From Bifidobacteriaceae bacterium (GTDB lineage Bacteria; Actinomycetota; Actinomycetes; Actinomycetales; Bifidobacteriaceae): a stretch of DNA of 5,889 nucleotides. The translations under genes were made by a program, and so were the position numbers. The DNA is taken from positions 1 to 5,889 of the forward strand of contig JAUMUB010000064.1 in the NCBI GenBank assembly GCA_030530905.1. The letters are read 5' to 3'. Below are positions 5,048-5,889 of the stretch, piece by piece (position 1 is the stretch's first letter; each line of letters begins with the position of its first letter). The notes under the pieces are model-generated. The model made no database searches. It had not been told where the DNA came from and saw nothing but the letters and a program-made list of their open reading frames with translations.

Positions 5048-5889
5048 TTAGAAAGCTATTTCATCATCCTCTTTTGGCTTCTCGTAATATGACAAGCCAA
5101 GACCAATTGCAAGTAATATAAATGCAATTATGAAGATGTATAGCACGCCACCTGTTGATGGTAGATTTCTTGTTGGTTCATTGTACAAAACAAGGTTAAT
5201 TACGTTGCCTTGTATGTAATTAGTGGTACTGAATGCAGGATTTGCTCCGAAATAAGGCATGAGTACTGGATCAGCTTTTCTTTCAAAAATTAATGAACCA
5301 TTATCATCATACTTAATTTCAAAATTCCATGATCCGCTTGGCAATAAATAACCACTTGATGGTGAAGTTTCTACCAGCTTATACACACCGCTCTTAATAT
5401 TGGCGGTAATATTACCACTACTATCGCTTGTGTATACACCAACTTCTTTTTCAGTTGTACTTCCGTCACTATTTTGTGCTATCTGATACATCTTGAACGA
5501 AGTATAAGCAAGAGGTTTTTGATCATGCTGTGTAACATCTTGCACTTTTATCTTAACCTGTGGTTGCACTAAAGCTTGATAAGATGCTTGCATTGAATCA
5601 CTATCGCTTACTGACGTGATAACAATTGAACCAGGTGAATCACTATTACTTGAAATACCAACAACATCACCTGTAGCAGATAAGGTATCACGATGTGTTG
5701 CAGCGCTCTTTGTAAAGGCAACACGAACAACACCAGTAATACTATATTTCGCATCAGGATTGTCTTCTGGATTATCCGGCTTAGGATCAAGCGTTAACTT
5801 CAAATTAGGATTATCTGGATCCATAAGAATATCGCCTGATTTATAAGCTTTACCATTAATGAATAATGTTGCTGCGTTTCCTTCAATAG
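5048..5889 (-). CDS. LPXTG-anchored SpaA-domain surface protein (pilin-like), 5' end off the right edge
   Basis: The frame is open to the right edge, giving 280 visible residues. The ATG at 5824-5822 is internal: 22 in-frame codons precede it, with no ribosome binding site. No signal peptide is visible because the N-terminus lies outside. Numbering from Met5824, an Asp/Asn/Pro-rich stretch covers residues 2-24. A SpaA/CnaB-like domain runs from about 89 to 215, with candidate isopeptide residues Lys93 (KVQD), Glu152 in the E-box-like YKLVETSPSSGY, and Asn215 in LYNEP. The sortase signal LPSTG is at 221-225 (bases 5150-5164), followed by a hydrophobic span (226-247) and the tail EKPKEDDEIAF. 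Such proteins are pilin subunits or wall-anchored adhesins. The acidic tail is unusual, since most sorting signals end in Arg/Lys. It is the last gene before a terminator, so its sortase must be upstream or elsewhere. No cysteine is present in the visible part. Confidence 0.9.
   Translation of the reverse strand, partial: IEGNAATLFINGKAYKSGDILMDPDNPNLKLTLDPKPDNPEDNPDAKYSITGVVRVAFTKSAATHRDTLSATGDVVGISSNSDSPGSIVITSVSDSDSMQASYQALVQPQVKIKVQDVTQHDQKPLAYTSFKMYQIAQNSDGSTTEKEVGVYTSDSSGNITANIKSGVYKLVETSPSSGYLLPSGSWNFEIKYDDNGSLIFERKADPVLMPYFGANPAFSTTNYIQGNVINLVLYNEPTRNLPSTGGVLYIFIIAFILLAIGLGLSYYEKPKEDDEIAF

Noticed and set aside
5616..5846. Plus-strand (76 codons) and second minus-strand (5608-5790) open frames over the surface-protein gene
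   Set aside because: Both overlap a frame with clear SpaA/LPXTG features. Their products are low-complexity or leucine-rich shadows without start signals.

Overview
The window reads as ordinary chromosomal DNA from an AT-rich (about 40% G+C by eye) actinobacterium. The best guess is a low-G+C member of the Bifidobacteriaceae (Gardnerella/Scardovia-like). This rests on the DapF and MurI proteins, whose motif wording (MDYRNADGS.AEMCGNGTRA, ERGVGETLSCGTG, VVLGCTHFVFYR) is of actinobacterial/bifidobacterial style. A free-standing VKOR-type oxidoreductase and an LPXTG pilin-like protein also fit a Gram-positive actinobacterium. Genus assignment is from memory of the families, and a low-G+C coriobacterium remains possible.

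Layout, left to right. (1) A minus-strand cluster occupies positions 1-2103. It is transcribed as a class I SAM methyltransferase, then a small single-domain cupin (21-nt gap with a ribosome binding site), then a PHP-family phosphoesterase (2-nt gap) that runs off the left edge. (2) A divergent, AT-rich control region (2104-2246) separates it from a plus-strand VKOR-family membrane thiol oxidoreductase. (3) A strong hairpin follows, and the VKOR gene converges on dapF (minus strand, diaminopimelate epimerase). (4) A second divergent control region (3942-4101) lies between dapF and murI (plus strand, glutamate racemase). It holds a good dapF promoter placed so that the mRNA would be leaderless, and a perfect 16-bp inverted repeat. 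(5) A bidirectional terminator separates murI from the C-terminal part of a sortase-anchored, SpaA-domain surface protein (minus strand) that runs off the right edge.

Functionally, dapF and murI both supply amino acids to cell-wall or lysine metabolism (meso-diaminopimelate and D-glutamate). VKOR belongs to exported-protein disulfide formation, and the LPXTG protein is wall- or pilus-linked. The methyltransferase-cupin-PHP cluster has no clear pathway and is the least explained part. I see no mobile element, CRISPR array, tRNA, rRNA or riboswitch, and no convincing wholly new system. Points worth following are the unexplained methyltransferase/cupin operon, two palindromes in divergent promoters, probable leaderless start(s), and unusual C-termini in both edge genes.
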